Made by a program: the position numbers and the translations under genes. This document shows positions 13,961 to 36,657 of a stretch of 64,000 bases of DNA, one piece after another (position 1 is the first letter of the stretch; every line of letters starts with the position of its first letter). The DNA comes from Glandiceps talaboti. Taxonomy: Eukaryota > Hemichordata > Enteropneusta > Spengelidae. Below the pieces are notes generated by a model. The model made no database searches and was not told the DNA's origin. It worked only from the letters and a program-made list of their open reading frames with translations. The DNA lies in contig NC_135549.1 in the NCBI RefSeq assembly GCF_964340395.1, positions 13,574,342 to 13,638,341 of the forward strand. Reading direction: 5' to 3'.

Positions 13961-14140
13961 AATAAACATACTAGTAGATCTCAATTAAAACACAACTATT
14001 AAAGACGCATATGTACCCAACACCGGAATAATATTACGCATGCGTGAACTGATTGCTGGGTAAAAGACAATCTTAGGACGATTAATACAACTGAGATTGC
14101 TTGCATGTCCAAGCGTCCAGAAAAGAGTGTTGTCACTTGA

Positions 14141-22901
<8,761 letters not shown>

Positions 22902-24603
22902 AATGACTTGTCAATTTTATCAACATACTTTGATGTGTTTTGTGCATTTTCTCGTTGATGATTTCTTGGTGATTAACTTTACGTGTTGGATGGTGCAGTT
23001 ATAATCCATGTAGCCAGCGGAACTTCGGCTGTGCCTCAGACAATTAAGCTAAAAGACGTTGCGCTAAATTCGACTGTCACAGTGGAAGGAATTAAACCAA
23101 CACGGAGGTGTGCTATAACCAGGCCAAGTGAAAAAAAGTGTGTTACCGATAACCTGACCGACCTTTCCTTTTATGGTGTCGACCTTAAACATTTTTTTTG
23201 CATAGCTGTATACAAGTGTGTTCTCTTTATATAGCGCTAGCGTACCTATCCAACATCAAGTTTGGAAGACTGGTTGTCGTTCTAGTAACTACCTACTAAA
23301 CGTTTCCCTAAATGAAACCTAAATTCAGTTGAAAGTCTAAAATGATCGCATAGTATAAACTGTGTATAATTTCGTAACTTAACGTCATTTCCAGTCCTTA
23401 TACCACTGCCTTTTTACAATTATAATATATACGGTCACTTATAACGTACGGTTATTGTGTTTCTATTGTATTCTTTGGCTTGTTGTCACGTTTTCAAAAA
23501 CGTATTTTGCCAAGAAAAACCAACATTTTGTACCCTTTAGTAGGGAAGATCTTATAAATTTCATAGTGTAAGCTTAGTGATAATTTTACATACTTCATTT
23601 GAAAATAAATGTATTCAATAGATATTCTGTAAAAGTACAACGGCTCTTGAAACTTTAAAAAACAAACTACTGGTTTCTAGGAATTTCAATTCATAGAATC
23701 AGTTGTAATAACCTTTCTATTTAGAAAGGCATCGTTACGCCTATTGTGCAATTCATCCGTTTTGAATATGAACGCATGAATACAAAAATGCTATACACTT
23801 CAGTGTAAAACAGCTGTCATGAATATTCAGTGTTCAACCATTGAATACATTATTTCTGCTGACTCCTACCAAGCAAGACACCACCATGCAGCAAATATAA
23901 TATATAAAGACACAGAATCAACGCAAATACTTGCATGTGATGTACAATCATGAAATGACTCATAGTTTATGAAAACGTCTCTATTTCCTGAGCGCGGTGT
24001 TTCTCTTTAGGAATTTTGCATAAATTATAGGTATTAGCTTATAATATCAAAGATCCAAATAATACAGCTGCAATGTAAAGTTAAATGAATGAATGTTTAA
24101 GTGTCATAACCTGAAATTCTTTCCATTAATAAACTATTTACTCATTCAGATAAACTACTTGGAACGTTTTCTTTAAATGAATCAGTTCGATATGTTTTAG
24201 CAGCTAAAATGTACACAAATTTGAATTAATACTACTGGGCGTCTCTTTGGATCAGTAAAGCCAAGCGGGCGATTTCAAGTTTTGTTATGGCAGTAGAAAG
24301 TGATACACATGTTAAAAAAGTACCAACAATGTTGCATCAGGGAGGTTTCTGCTTGCGGGCACCCATTTGACATGATGGGGGGGGGGGGTGAGAACGGGTG
24401 GATTTTATTAAAATTGTTGCAGGCTAACACTACAGTTGTATTGTGGCGGTTTTACATTTCTCATAGTTTAGGAATAGGAACTGATATACTTGTTAGTATT
24501 TTAAAATTCGCGTTAACTGAAGTGCAGTTTTCAAGTTATTTATATTTGTGGTCTTAGTTAGTTACTTTTGACACGCTGTTATGACGGTTTTGTGAAGACT
24601 ACT

Positions 24604-24649
<46 letters not shown>

Positions 24650-25135
24650 GTATTAATATTTCTCGCTAGCTGCTGATTGACCTTTTTGTATTTACGACCT
24701 AGTTTTGTACTTCACGTAACGAAATCGAAAGTTCGTGTCCTTTCACGAAACACGTGATGTTACCTTAACGACAATGTAAACACAGACACGTTTAGCAACA
24801 TTGTATTGTGGAATAATGTTATAATTTATGCAGATAAGTTTTGTATGATTGGCTCGATAGCTTAGATGTATCCAGTATGGTTTTCTGCGACGTTCGCCTA
24901 TTATAACGTCCTTTTAGGATCCGGGTAAAGCCTATAAATAGCCCAGATTTCCCTAGTTTAGGGCAGCAGTTCTCCTTGGTCTGCCGGAGGCTATCTCGAT
25001 TTGCCTGTCGAAACTTGTACCAAGAGGATTGTCTTGGTTTGCGTGTCAAGACAAATAGTGCACTGTGCGTATTTCAGATGAGAGATTCGTCGTCCCCATT
25101 CTAGTTTTCGCACTGGAATAAGTCTTTTCTTTGGT
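22902..25135. other. Intergenic, no gene seen
   Basis: AT-rich. It holds a G-run at 24375-24390 and a short (GA)n at 24610-24646. One open stretch at 22983-23234 lacks support. A TATA-like sequence (CCTATAAATAG) at about 24930 sits in a stretch that could be a regulatory or solo-LTR remnant, without further evidence. Confidence 0.4.
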
Positions 25136-26870
25136 TCAAACCCTTGGTTTGGCCCCTCAATTGTTTTCATGGCCCCAAATCCCCCCCCCCCCCGCCGTAT
25201 GATTGTGAAGTCTATTCACATTCATGAACTTTGACCGTTGTATATTTCCAGTGTCTAAATCAACAGGCGTAACACACAGTGTCAATCTTCCATCACCTTC
25301 AAGAGACTGAACATTCCTCTTCCTTCCTTGTACCCCCAACTTGTGTTAATGTCAGATGGGCGAGGATGTCCGGCGGCAAATGAAACCTTCACAACGTTAT
25401 CTGTTACTTTGTACACAGTTTCATCACCAGTGCTTGATTTTGCATACTTCAGTACAAACACAGTGATATCAGGTGCTCGGCTATCCTTAAGTTCCACTGG
25501 GCGGCGGTATTCCTAGGTTTTGTGTATCGTTCGGATGGGTTTCCAGGGGTCGGGAGCGTTTTCCAGGTTTTGTTGTTAAAATTCCAAGGTTTTCCAGGAC
25601 CGTTCGAACCCTGATGTAATCTTTGAAGTCTTTTGTGATCTGATACACAGACTGACATGAACTTACAAACTGAAGCAAATGTTCTTTGATGTTGACATTG
25701 AATTTGTAAATAATACTGCCATAAGATTAAACAACAGTTTACACAAACATCATGTTGTGGTACAGTATTTTTGTTTATGTTTGTATAAAACTAATTAAAA
25801 GGAGTTCCCCAGATGTTTACTATGTTTGCTAAGTCACCTGTTCCCTCAGACCATCCTGCATTCTACTAGACAATAAAATAATGATAAGACACAAACACCA
25901 AAATATGGAATTTACCAGTTTTATTTCTTATTTTAACCAACCCCATAGAATTCTGCTGGCGGATGATTGTGACGATGGAAAAAGAAGCCAGGAAAACTAA
26001 AGAATTTACAAGTGGAGGAGAAACACGAAGTATGGAAACTAACGTCAACCACATGTCCTCCCCCACCCCCTATTTTTTCACCACTCACCTTCCTGATTTA
26101 ACCCCTTCCACTCCCACCCCCCGGCTGGAGTGTGAACCATGGTGCACTACAGTAACGCCCCATAACAATAAGGATCCACTATAGTATGATGCACCACAGC
26201 TTAGGGGGGACCCATAGTACACCACAGATACACCTTACTGCTATTAGGATGCCACCGTAGCACACCACAGTAACACGATGTTAACATACGGTGTTACAAT
26301 GGTGTACCACAATGACATAATTACACCCAAGAGAATGTACCACAGGCCGGGGGAACCTATGGCACACTACGGATACACCTAATGGATATAAGAATGTCAT
26401 TATGGTCCACCAAAGTAACATCTTTTCGCCTCCAGCCATCCACAAATGCACCCACCACCCCCACCCTCCCGACCACCCACCCACGCATGCAGTCAACGTA
26501 ATCTCCAGTACTAATGGCTCCTCCTCCACCTATTTAATTCCTTTAGAATTGTTTTCAACTGGCTTCAGTGTCAACAATCATCCACCAGCTACCCAATCCC
26601 TTCCCGAAACCACCCTATTCTTCTTCATGGCAGCCTGTGAATAGAGAAGAGATAAAAAAGTATTTGTATCAGCATTTTGATTTTGCAAAGTTTTGTTCAG
26701 AAGGAATCCGGAGATTTTAAACATTTTAATCAGTACATTCACTTGAAATCAACAATCATAGAATAACACCTCATTTCATGTCTAGAGATAATTACAGAAT
26801 AAACTTATATATTGGTAGTTAATACATTGTCACGCATATATAATTTAGTAAATTGATCAAAGACAATGCC
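25136..26870. repeat. Segmental repeat copy 1, with coding-like remnants on minus strand
   Basis: Matches 36295-36657 plus 38341-38445 (copy 2) and 39040-41365 (copy 3) at high identity. On the minus strand it contains protein-like segments, one starting FNVNIKEHLLQFVSSCQSVY (about 25700 downward) and one with ETVYKVTDNVVKVSF (about 25425), each broken by stops or frame changes. The right part is a C-rich stretch with CACCAC and CCACCC runs. It ends in the same sequence that borders the tandem exon array. Best described as a duplicated, decaying gene fragment; the parent family is unknown. Confidence 0.7.
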
Positions 26871-27328
26871 AAGTATGTGACATATCATACCTACGTCACA
26901 AGCCTCCAATGCGATTAATCGTCACCATCTCATAATCAATGTGCATTAACCTGAAACCGAGGATAGAACATTACATTCAACGGAATAAACTTATCTATGA
27001 AAACAATTTTTTCTTCAATTATTGACACCATTGATTATCCATGGTGTTCGAGTTTGTATTCTGTACTAAGACTCATTACAGGGCTGTTTATTTTTCAAAT
27101 TTGACATTATGTAGTGAATTTGAATGAAAATACCATGTCTATGTATCTGTTCTAGTTTCTAGTGACATTTCCGATAAGTCTAACCTTGTTAACAGATCTT
27201 AATTAAACTGAGTGATGACTGAATATCCATGACATTCGATGGAATAAACTTATCTATCCATATTTCATTATATACTAGTTTGTGTCTCAGTTTAATAAAT
27301 GATCAAGACATTAGTGCTATGATATGGT

Positions 27329-27412
27329 ATACTTCTGTTAGCATATTACAATGAGACGGACCCTTATCACTCATCTCACAACCACCACTATCGTCTGATA
27401 CAGCTATACATT
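27329..27412 (-). pseudogene. Tandem-array exon copy with mutated acceptor
   Basis: The frame is open (VSDDSGGCEMSDKGPSHCNM followed by LTE), but the acceptor reads TTTTCAA instead of TTTCAG and the donor side reads GAA|GTATAC. Splicing of this copy is probably lost. Confidence 0.4.
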
Positions 27413-27751
27413 TGAAAATGATAACAGAATATCCAGAAAATTCAATGAAATGAACTTATCAATATATATTTTAATTGATATATCCTGACATATGTATAGT
27501 TAGGAAATGATCACAGGCATAAATACAATACTAGTATAACATGGTATACCTGTGTTATCAGCTTCCAATGCGAGGGCCCTTATCACTCTTCTTACAACCA
27601 ATGTCATTGTCATGTGCATGAATCTGAAATTGATGGTATAATATCCATTACATTCAACTGAATAAACTTATCTAGAGATATTTCATTATATACTAAATAT
27701 ATGCATAGTTTAATAAATGATCAAATCCGTAAGTGCCATGACACGGTATAC

Positions 27752-27835
27752 CGGCATTACAAACTTATAATGCAACAGACCCTTATCGCTTGCCTCATAA
27801 TCACCACCATTCGATTCGTCTGATACAGGTACACT
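27752..27835 (-). CDS. Tandem-array exon copy, open (28 codons)
   Basis: TTTTCAG acceptor, donor CCG|GTATAC, phase 0-0, no stop. Contains NGGDYEASDKG. The repeat cysteine is replaced by aspartate. A coding exon only if the parent gene still exists. Confidence 0.35.
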
Positions 27836-28338
27836 CTGAAAATGATGCCAGAATGTCTACAACATTTATCGGAATAAACTTATCCATACATATTTCATTA
27901 TACTTAATGCATACATAGTTTACACTTTTTGTCATAAAACCTTAGCATTTGGGTGTGTGAGACGCACACAATTCTTGTTTGAGACACACTGAATCCTGGT
28001 CATAAGACCTTAGCATTTGACATTTTATGCTACAATTTACTCTAAAACAGAACACATCAAAAGATGCGTTAGTCGGAGGTGACTTCTTCAAAGCATCCTG
28101 CTTTACACACTGTTACAATTTGGTGTGGTGTCTAAGACACACTAACTTCTGGTCTGTCGAACAGAGTAAATTGTTGACATTGAGTCCCAAATGCTAAGCA
28201 TTTATGACCATCAAAAGATGCCGCTTTCAACGTTGAAGAGAGCGCTCGAGCAGTTATTAGTAGAGGTCTACTACGCGATGTCAAGTGTTTTCGGTGACCA
28301 TCCCGCTTTCCACTGATGATGTTTCTCGTGTCTCCTTT

Positions 28339-28632
28339 TTAACCCCTCTCTCGCTGTCTTTTCGTAGAGTACGTACGTCCAGTGTCTACATCTAATTTTA
28401 AAAAGTGGTGTATGATACGCTCAAACTTCAATGATTCTTCATCCAAATAAGATGGTACTCTGCCGTGATAGTAGTCCTGCTTGCATACGGAGTAAGTCGT
28501 CGGGTACGTCCCTTGAGCGAAACGCGTATACCGTCTGCGTGCATGCCTACCGTAAAAGTGACTCTTCAGAATCGCAATATCACCTGTTTTCTTAGTCGCG
28601 GTCCAATGGATGTTTCGCATCTCGTCGGCCAT
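28339..28632 (-). pseudogene. Transposon-borne ORF, truncated copy (97 aa)
   Basis: Starts MADEMRNIHWTATKKTGDIA with a good ATG context. Relative to the copy at 37012-37362 it lacks two bases near 28356, which shifts the frame and ends it early. There are several amino-acid differences between the copies (for example Y/S and Y/N), so constraint looks weak. Function unknown. Confidence 0.5.
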
Positions 28633-28706
28633 CTAGGTCCGTGGAATCATAAAAAGGGGGTAATTTTTCAGATCACCCTCCGAGAATATGACTACGATGC
28701 GCCATT

Positions 28707-28744
<38 letters not shown>

Positions 28745-28857
28745 CTCTCTCTCTGAAGGAACTTCCCCGACGAAGGCCCGGGCCGGGGAGAAAGGTCACG
28801 ACACGTAATCCAGCTGCAGGACCGTGTGCAGTGTATTGATTAGGTGTCGTTGAAGTT

Positions 28858-28933
28858 ATAGCTCTGGATTTATATGCTACGGGGGTTCGGCACGACGTGT
28901 CGAAACCCCGTAGTGTAGAAATCCAGAGCTAAT
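28858..28933. repeat. Hairpin inside transposon copy 1
   Basis: TAGCTCTGGATTT at the left pairs with AAATCCAGAGCTA at the right, continuing through GCTACGGGGGTTCGG/CGAAACCCCGTAG. The same hairpin is in copy 2 at about 37605-37680. Confidence 0.8.
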
Positions 28934-29663
28934 TGAAGGTAAAACCTCCCGGCAAAAAAGGGTTTTTTGAAGTGATTTTCTCCCAGATTCAGTATGCAAA
29001 GAAGGGGGGGGGGGGTTCTTTTTCATTGAAATATTAACTGGAAAAGGGGTATATATGAAATTTCGCTAACAAGCCGGGGTACCCACCCATCCATGATCGA
29101 GCGACTCCCACCGCAGGGGCGTCGGAGTCAGAATTGTTCGGGGTGTTGGTCATCGAAAACACCCGTCGTGTAGACTACCCGAACTGTCAATCCGTGTTGA
29201 CGGCCCTTTGATGTGTGCTGTTTTAGAGTAAATTGTTGCAGAAAATCCCCCAAATGCTAAGCTCTTTTGACCAGGATTCAGTGTGTTTCGAACACCTCAA
29301 TTCTGTTCATAAGACCTTAGCATTTGGTTGTTTTCTGCAACAGTTTACTCTAAAACAGAAGACATCAAGGGTTCCGTCAATGAGAGTTGAAGCAGACACA
29401 AGTTGGTGTGGTTTCGACTGGAGTGTCTGTTTTGTCGCCTGGAACTGACGCATCTTTTGATGTGTCCAGTTTTAGAGTAAATTGTTGCACAAAACGGCAA
29501 ATGCTAAGGTCTTATGACCAGAATTGTGTGTGTTTCGAACAAGGATTGTGTGTGTTTCAAACAAGAATTGTGTGTGTCTCAAACACCCAAATGCTAAGGT
29601 TTTATGACAAAAAGTGTAATAAATAGTCAAAAGACATTAGTGCCATAACGTGACATGACAGAC

Positions 29664-29744
29664 CTGTGTTAGCATCTTACAATGCAATGGGCCTTTATCA
29701 CTTGCCTCACAACCACCGTCATTGTCCTGTTGTCCATGTACAAT
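29664..29744 (-). CDS. Tandem-array exon copy, open (27 codons)
   Basis: Acceptor ATTTCAG|ATT, donor CAG|GTCTGT (slightly off consensus), phase 0-0. Peptide IVHGQQDNDGGCEASDKGPL followed by HCKMLTQ. One of the best preserved units. Confidence 0.4.
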
Positions 29745-31083
29745 CTGAAATTGATGATAAGAATATCCATTACATTCAACAGAATGAACTTATATATGTA
29801 TAATAATAGTAATAGTAATAATAATACCGTACTAATAATGATAATGTATTTATTACAATACCATAGGCCACCATCCTCAAAGTATTACATAACTTCAGTG
29901 AGAAAAAAAATAGTTTACAATTCGAGGGCTTGAATTTAAAGAAAATAAATATACCACAGAAAACATACATTTTTGTTTGTTTTTGTTGAATTGACTTTGC
30001 TGGTCACTTTTTCTGTTAAAAAAAACACATTTTGCTAAATAATTACAATTTCTAATTTGAATAATACTTTGAGTTTGTAAAAGAGACAACTTTTCTAATA
30101 AGGTGTATTATATAAGTATCGAGGTAAATATTTGATTCTGATGTCATAAAATGGACAAATTACACAGAAATAATACTCATCGTCAACATTATTATTACAA
30201 TGAAGGCAAATTCGGTCTATTCACTGTACATGTAGATGAAGGGTATGACAAGACGTTTGAAAACAGCAGAGGGCATCTCTGATCACTGTACATGAAGGGT
30301 ATGACACAAGACATTCTAAAATGACAGATGGCATCTCTGAAACACTGTTTATCTATTACTTTTTAAATACATATTCTGGTTTGAAATAATTTTTGAAGTC
30401 CTTATAAACCTTAAGTTTTGGAAAAAGGCTCAAATTACATTGACAATCGATATCTTTACTGTGGTTTTAAAATTTCCAAAAGTAGTTTAAGATTACCGAC
30501 CCTCTGATTGAATCAAGCATTCCCCATCCAAAAAAAAAGAAATTTTGATAATATATTTGTAGGCCAAATATTGTTTGCCCTGTTCAGCCTCATTAAAGTG
30601 AAACAAGTAGCACTTATACACCAAACTATGAGTTGGTAATGACAGTAAACGAAGCAAATCACGGTATTTAATAATCCGAATTAGTATAAAAGAAGGGTGA
30701 ACCAGTCAAGTTATCTGAAAATAATGATAGAATATCATTTACGTTCAAGGGAATAAACTTATCAATACGTATTTTAATATATCCTGAAAATTACACAGTT
30801 CATTCTAGTAGTAGTAGATGATCATTAGCGTCATAACTAAAATGACATGACATACCTGTGTTAGTAGCCTCCCATGCGACGGGCCCTCATCACATGTCTT
30901 TACAATTTATCTTCCTCTGCAGGACTGCTACAATCTGAAAATGATAATAGAATATCCATTACATTCAACGGCATGGCATAAAGTTTTCTCACATTCCTGC
31001 AAGCTGAGAGTGTGGGACAGCCACTGTGAGATCAAATCGATCTCACACTCTATCAATGCGCGTAAATTGTTCACGTTGAGATA

Positions 31084-31822
31084 TTATTGGGTTGTATGCT
31101 CATTTATCCATGGGTATGTGTGGGAAGGACATATCCTGGCCATACGTACAGTACCAAAAACGGACTCTGTCAGTGCCACCTTATTAATTTCTCTATCAGC
31201 AGCACAAGTAGCTAATGGGTAGCGACGTGGTTCTCCGATGGAGTGAGTGTGACATGTGGTCGTTCGTCTTGTTTGTAGACCAGAAGCTGAATGATACCCA
31301 CCTGTCGGTAATTCACCAAAGTTTAATGTCTGCTCATCATGGCCGAAACGCGACGTCACCGACGTGAAGCTTTGAAGGGCGGCAATTTCTCTCTCCAGTT
31401 CCCCTATGCAGTCGTTGAGTGCGCGCTCCTTTCGTTTCCTCAGTAGTATTACTAGTAATTCTTTCTTTTTTAAAACCAATAAAAGATCCTTTTCTTTCAA
31501 TTTTAACTTCTCGAGTCCCGCTTCTTCAGCTGTAAGCTCCTTGGGGGAGAGTTTGAATTTGAAACACCATTTTGTCACCTTCCGACATTATTTGTGCGCC
31601 CAGCTGATGATGATCGGCGATTGTATTTGTTGCCAAAGTCAAGGTATGGCCGTTGCAATTTGCCTTATTTGGGCCTGGTTGCGTTGAAACCCAAAATGCC
31701 GATGTCCTTTCACTGGCTTTTTGCAGCCTGAACAAATGGGTATCCTTTGCCATTGTGACGGGCGAAGAGGGTGTGAAGTCTTCCGTTCCGGATGACGAAT
31801 CTTCTGACATTATCAGACACAT
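31084..31822 (-). pseudogene. Two overlapping ORFs in different frames, insert of unknown origin
   Basis: A 98-codon frame (31822-31526, beginning MCLIMSEDSSSGTEDF) overlaps a second frame (31578-31084) that reads like its continuation, with a strongly charged, leucine-rich helix (LKLKEKDLLLVLKKKELLVI) predicted to coil. The insert interrupts the 210-bp tandem array. Its margins carry partly inverted CTGACTAC...GTAGTCAG near 31915 and 32030. It resembles the gag-like or ORF1 part of a retroelement, but no nucleic-acid-binding or polymerase motif is seen. Either a one-base indel or a frameshift separates the two frames. Confidence 0.4.
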
Positions 31823-32532
31823 GGTGAAATTTTTGTGCGATGCGCGAAATAGACCACTTCACCTTTTAATACATGTACAGAACGGTCAACTGTAAAAATC
31901 TATACCCTGACTACTACGTCATCAAGGCGGGAAAGAGAAACACTAAAGGGCGCCCCCAATTTATACCCAAGCATTTGGGCCTCAATTTTGTTTTATAACG
32001 TAACCTGATTGGTTTATTACATTCCGTAGTCAGGCGTAGGTATTGATTGACGATTAGAATAACTTGTAATGTAACTCATAACTACCGTACCACCATTACC
32101 ATCATATTCCTCTTTATATGTCTCCTACAATCAGAAATTTATGAAAGAATATCCATAACATTAAATGGAATACACTTATCTATATTGGTATTTCAATATC
32201 CGCTGACTTGTCGCTGTAAATGATCAAAAGACATAAGTCTGATGGGTATTTCAATGTATCCTGACAACATATATACATAGTTTAGTACATGATCACAGTC
32301 ATATGTACAATGATATGACATACTTTTGTTTAATATTAGCAGCCTCTCATGCGACGGACCCTTATCACGTGTCTCCTAACTTATCGTCTTCTGCATGACT
32401 GCAATAATCTGAAAATGATAATAGAATACCCATTATATTCAAAACCATAAAATTATCTATTGGTAGTTATGTCTTTTCACACATACAGAGGTTAGCAAAT
32501 GATCAAAGACGTAATGACATGGCATGGCATAC

Positions 32533-32589
32533 CTGTGTTAGCAGACTCCCATGCGACGGGCCCTTATCACGTGCCTCATCACAACTCAT
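32533..32589 (-). CDS. Tandem-array exon copy, open and short (19 codons)
   Basis: Acceptor AATTCAG|ATG, donor CAG|GTATGC, phase 0-0, MSCDEARDKGPSHGSLLTQ. It lacks the first eight or so codons of longer copies but keeps frame. Confidence 0.35.
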
Positions 32590-33160
32590 CTGAATTTCAT
32601 ATGCATGTGTTACGATCCAAAATATCGTATTTCGGAATTATGGGAATAAATTCTACATTTCGGAATTGTAGGTCATAGGTCAGAAGTAGACTGGCGATTA
32701 TGAATCTGGGCAAACATGATGTAACTGAAATTCACATGATTGGTTAAAAAAAGGTATTTAACAACTTTTATGATGTCATGATCTTATGGTGTGATTTTCT
32801 ATATTTAGTTGTTGTATAAATTCCATTGTATTGGAAGTATAAGATGAGAATAAAACATCCAGAAGCACTCGGGTAGGTGATTCTGGCAAGCCGAAATCTC
32901 TTCTCAGCCGTGACTAATTCCCGACTTGGACTTGAACGATCCCGTGTACTCGCGAGAGTATGAGAGTGTGAGTGCTAGAGTGCAACGTTAGAACTATCCA
33001 TACTTATACCGTTCGACTCTATGATTCGCAACACATGAATGCTGTAATCTGAAATGATAGAATATCCATTACATTCAACGGAATCTATTGATATATCTAT
33101 ACCTTTTCATACACATAGTTTAGCAAATGATCAGAGGCGTAAGTACAAGATATGCCATAC

Positions 33161-33247
33161 CTGTGTTACCAGCATCGAATGCGCACGTGACGACGGACCC
33201 GTATCACTAATTTCACAACCACCATCCTTACTCTGTGTATGTATAAT
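33161..33247 (-). CDS. Tandem-array exon copy, open (29 codons)
   Basis: Acceptor CATTTCAG|ATT, donor CAG|GTATGG, phase 0-0. Begins IIHTQSKDGGCEISDTGPSS and ends MLVTQ. Confidence 0.4.
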
Positions 33248-33512
33248 CTGAAATGGATGATAGACTTAGCATTCAATTCAACAAAGTAAACTTACATGTA
33301 AGTATTCAACGAATGTTCAGAGACATAAGTACCAAGACATGACATACCTGCATTACCAGCCTTCAATACAGCAGGCCCAATCACTCTTCTCACAATCACC
33401 ATCGTCATTGTCCTGTGCGTGTACAGTCTGAAATTGATGATAGAATATTCATTGCAATTGAGTTAACTTATCAATAAGTATTTCAATATATTCAGACACA
33501 CACACACATAGA

Positions 33513-35429
<1,917 letters not shown>

Positions 35430-35757
35430 CATAATAATAATAATGTTGGGTTCTTATATAGTGCTTTCCCACACCGTGCTCAAAGCGCTATACAATTATT
35501 ACCCCTGGCCCTCAACTCCCTGGGGAGCATACAATCCATTGCAGCCATTTCAGCGCATATGACTAAAGCCTTCACATTGCAACCTACATCCTACCAAGTC
35601 CCCAATTATACAACTGGGTTGCCCAGTCGTGGTTCAAAACTTGCCCAAGGACTTTTTAGCCACTCAGAAACAAACTGCAGGCAGCGACAGGGCTCGAACC
35701 TGCAACCTGTAGATTCCAAGCCGGTCACGCGAACCATTCACCCATCATGACTCCACA
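35430..35757 (-). mobile_element. tRNA-derived SINE
   Basis: In minus orientation the head carries a B-box-like sequence (GCAGGTTCGAGCCC, about 35688-35701) preceded by an A-box-like region. A conserved body follows. The 3' tail ends TAGCGCTTTGAGCACGG..., CACTATATAAGAACC and (ATT)n at about 35430-35442. A pol III head with a LINE-like tail ending in short repeats is the standard SINE layout. A second tail-like piece (AAGCGCC..., CAAAAGCGCTGTACA) lies at 35945-36020. Confidence 0.75.
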
Positions 35758-35839
35758 TACACACACACATACATACATACACACATACATACATACATAC
35801 ATACATACATACATACATACATACATACATACATACATA
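35758..35839. repeat. (CATA)n microsatellite
   Basis: CACA/CATA units adjoining the SINE head. Confidence 0.9.
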
Positions 35840-36657
35840 AAGACAGAGGAAGGCACACACAAATACATTCGCATGGCTGTCACCCAACTCATCACTGAAT
35901 ATAGGTTTTAGAAGGTATTGCGGTCACAAGAATTGTTTTAATTTAAAGTTTAAAGTTTATTTATTTTCTAAAGCGCCTTTTCTATTTATTAATATTCAAA
36001 AGCGCTGTACATAAAATAGATTTAACAGCATGGTAAAACAATATAATAAAGCTAAAAACAACAAATTGTTTACAATAATTACAAAAAGGCTAAAATGACA
36101 ATTTAGTAAAAATAAAAGACACGTGGCAATGCATCAATACAGTTTATAACATTGTTTAAACAGATGCGTTTTAAGTTCACCTTTAAAAAGTTCAATTTAC
36201 TCGGTAAATGACTGCTCCTGACGAGTCCTGAGGTTTAATTTGGTTCGAATCATGAGCAAAATATTTTGCCCCCCCCCCTTTGAGACGATCAGAATTTTCA
36301 TGCCCCCTTTGAACCCTCAATTGTTTTCATGGCCCCAATTTCTCTACAGCCCCCCCCCCCCCCTCCGTATGATTGTGACTTCAGCCTCAGTCTATTCACA
36401 TTCATGAACTTTGACCGTTTGATCGTTGTTTATTTCCAGTGTCTAAATCAACAGGCGTAATACACAGTGTCAATCTTCCATCACCTTCAAGTGACTGAAC
36501 ATTCCTCTTCCTTCCTTGTACCCCCAACTTGTGTTAATGTCAGATGGGCGAGGATGTCGGCAAATGAAACCTTCACAACGTTATCTGTTACTTTGTACAC
36601 AGTTTCATCACCAGTGCTTGTGTTTGCATACTTCAGTACAAACAGTGCACAGTGATA

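Larger units (their letters stand above)
27923..29616. mobile_element. DNA transposon copy 1, 1694 bp, TIRs about 150 bp, TA target duplication
   Basis: Starts CACTTTTTGTCATAAAACC and ends in the reverse complement. The similarity of the two ends continues inward for about 150 bases, with repeats of CTTAGCATTTG and TTTACTCTAAAACAG. It is flanked by TA on both sides (27921-27922, 29617-29618). Inner copies of the terminal motifs occur at about 29225-29365. It also holds a (CA)n at 28711-28740, a perfect hairpin at 28858-28933 and a minus-strand ORF (28339-28632). No transposase was recognised, so it is probably non-autonomous. The TA duplication suits Tc1/mariner-like mobilisation; a CACT end is also seen in EnSpm-type elements, so the superfamily is open. 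Confidence 0.85.
26880..33480 (-). repeat. Decaying tandem array of a unit of about 210 bp carrying a 27-29-codon exon
   Basis: The unit recurs at least ten times, interrupted by a transposon (27923-29616), an ORF-bearing insert (31.0-32.05 kb) and other sequence. In minus orientation each unit has an acceptor (TTTCAG), an exon of about 57-87 bases, a donor (CAG|GTATGTC) and an intron rich in GTTTATTCC. The consensus peptide is about IVHxQDxDGGCExSDKGPxH followed by xxMLTQ. Open copies are listed separately. Copies near 33348-33427, 32340-32407, 30855-30935, 27550-27623 and 26890-26955 have stops or lengths that break frame. It may be the relic of a gene with tandemly duplicated exons. Confidence 0.65.

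Noticed and set aside
13621-13962. Open frame of 113 codons on the plus strand
   Set aside because: Its second half is one foldback element read through both arms; no homology or splice signals.
22983-23234. Possible additional 3' exon (GTGCAG acceptor, GAG|GTGTGC donor)
   Set aside because: The TRPC frame already ends with a credible basic helix and stop at 22901; the peptide has no recognisable similarity and the donor is weak.
24819-25049. Minus-strand open frame of 76 codons
   Set aside because: No splice sites, start context or similarity; the same stretch has a TATA-like motif, so a regulatory or LTR origin is as likely, without proof.
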